NCBI GenBank assembly: GCA_947457975.1
Contig: CANGYC010000025.1
Location: forward strand, 1-15,186
Origin: Comamonadaceae bacterium
GTDB lineage: Bacteria; Pseudomonadota; Gammaproteobacteria; Burkholderiales; Burkholderiaceae_C
DNA length: 15,186 bases
Direction: 5' to 3'
Shown: positions 14,337 to 15,186 of the stretch, one piece after another
How the letters are laid out: each line of letters starts with the position of its first letter
Numbering within the stretch: the first letter of the stretch is position 1
Notes under the pieces: generated by a model
Database searches by the model: none
Seen by the model: only the letters and a program-made list of their open reading frames with translations
What the model was told of the DNA's origin: nothing
Program-made: the position numbers and the translations under genes

Positions 14337-15186
14337 TTACAGCGCGTTGATCGGAATCTTCACGTAGGCCGTACCGTTGGCCTCCTTGGGCGGCATCTCT
14401 CCGGCTCGGATGTTGATTTGCACCGCTGGCAGGATGAGCACCGGCATCTCCAATGTGGCGTCTCGCTGGGTGCGCATCTCGACGAACTGCGCCTCGCTGA
14501 TGCCTTCGTGCACATGGATGTTCTTGGCACGCTGCTCGGCCACCGTGGTTTCAAAGGCCACGGGTCGGTTATTGGGCGGGTAGTCGTGGCACATGAACAG
14601 GCGCGTCTGGGGTGGCAGGCTCAGCAGCTTGCGGATGGAGGCGTACAGCGTTTTGGCATCGCCGCCGGGAAAGTCGCAGCGGGCCGTGCCCACATCGGGC
14701 ATGAAGAGCGTGTCTCCCACGAAGACGGCATCGCCCACCTGGTAGGCCACGCAAGCGGGCGTGTGGCCCGGCACGGGCATGACCTTGGCGCTCAGTTCGC
14801 CAATCTGAAACGTTTCGTCGTCCTTGAGCAGCACATCGAACTGTGAGCCGTCCTGACTGAAGCCGGGCTCCAGGTTGAAGATGCCCTTGAAGACCTTTTG
14901 CACCAGGGTGATCTGTTCACCCACAGCCGTCTTGCCGCCCAGCTTTTGCTTGAGATAAGGCGCCGCAGTCAAGTGATCGGCGTGCGCATGGGTCTCCAGG
15001 ATCCACTGCACCTGCAGCTTGTGGGCCTGCACGTAGTCAATGACCTTGTCGGCAGAGCTGGTGCGGGTGCGGCCCGACTTGGGGTCATAGTCCAGCACCG
15101 AATCAATGATGGCGGCCGCCGAGCCCGGACCATGGTGGACGACGTAGGTTACCGTCCAAGTGGCTGAGTCAAAGATGCCGTGGACT
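14337..15186 (-). CDS. MBL-fold persulfide dioxygenase-like protein (Blh/ETHE1 group), N-terminus cut by window edge
   Basis: The reading frame runs past a GTG at 15098 to the window edge: the extra residues FDSATWTVTYVVHHGPGSAAAIIDSVLDYD belong to the family, so the true start lies outside. In all 282 residues are visible. Metal-site motifs are THAHADH (nt about 14970-14990), PGHTPACVAY, GDTLFMPDVGTARCDFPGGDA and CHDYPP. The C-terminal ETTVAEQRAKNIHVHEGIS and LPAVQINIRAGEMPP are specific for Blh-type proteins. This family oxidises glutathione persulfide to sulfite with a mononuclear Fe(II), in sulfide and persulfide detoxification. Fe ligation is by two His and one Asp in ETHE1, all available here. 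No BigR-type regulator, rhodanese or transporter is visible in the window. Other MBL hydrolase activities cannot be excluded. Confidence 0.87.
   Translation of the reverse strand, partial: VHGIFDSATWTVTYVVHHGPGSAAAIIDSVLDYDPKSGRTRTSSADKVIDYVQAHKLQVQWILETHAHADHLTAAPYLKQKLGGKTAVGEQITLVQKVFKGIFNLEPGFSQDGSQFDVLLKDDETFQIGELSAKVMPVPGHTPACVAYQVGDAVFVGDTLFMPDVGTARCDFPGGDAKTLYASIRKLLSLPPQTRLFMCHDYPPNNRPVAFETTVAEQRAKNIHVHEGISEAQFVEMRTQRDATLEMPVLILPAVQINIRAGEMPPKEANGTAYVKIPINAL

Overview
The window is high-GC bacterial DNA with dense genes, 4-nt ATGA/GTGA overlaps and a PEP-CTERM-type eps cluster. It most resembles a beta-proteobacterium of the order Burkholderiales (Comamonadaceae or Sphaerotilaceae-like). 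This is an inference from gene families and base composition, not from a marker gene.

Left third (1-6516, minus strand): an exopolysaccharide operon of the methanolan/EpsB-L-E-F-G type. In transcription order it encodes a polyprenyl-phosphate sugar-1-phosphate transferase (epsB), an outer-membrane beta-barrel (epsL), a Wza-like export protein (epsE), a Wzz-like chain-length determinant (epsF), a BY-kinase-like ATPase (epsG) and a WecG/TagA/CpsF-family glycosyltransferase cut by the window edge. Together they would start a lipid-linked repeat unit at the inner membrane, extend it, set its length and move the polymer across the outer membrane. The N-terminus of EpsG looks like a tandem MshEN c-di-GMP-binding motif, which would put a second-messenger input directly on the length-control kinase.

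Middle (6517-11574, plus strand): a divergent intergenic region with a promoter and a tandem glycine riboswitch, followed by gcvT, gcvH and gcvP of the glycine cleavage system. A two-unit inverted palindromic repeat (REPIN/BIME type) with compensatory stem changes sits between gcvH and gcvP.

Right part (11581-15186): directly behind gcvP come a periplasmic FKBP-type peptidyl-prolyl isomerase, an unrecognised single-TM protein and an HTTM-like polytopic membrane protein. The last two overlap by 4 nt and may form a functional pair. They converge on a minus-strand alpha/beta hydrolase. Upstream of that gene, also on the minus strand, lies a metallo-beta-lactamase-fold persulfide-dioxygenase-like (Blh/ETHE1) gene that runs off the right end. 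No tRNA, rRNA, CRISPR array, insertion sequence or phage gene was seen.
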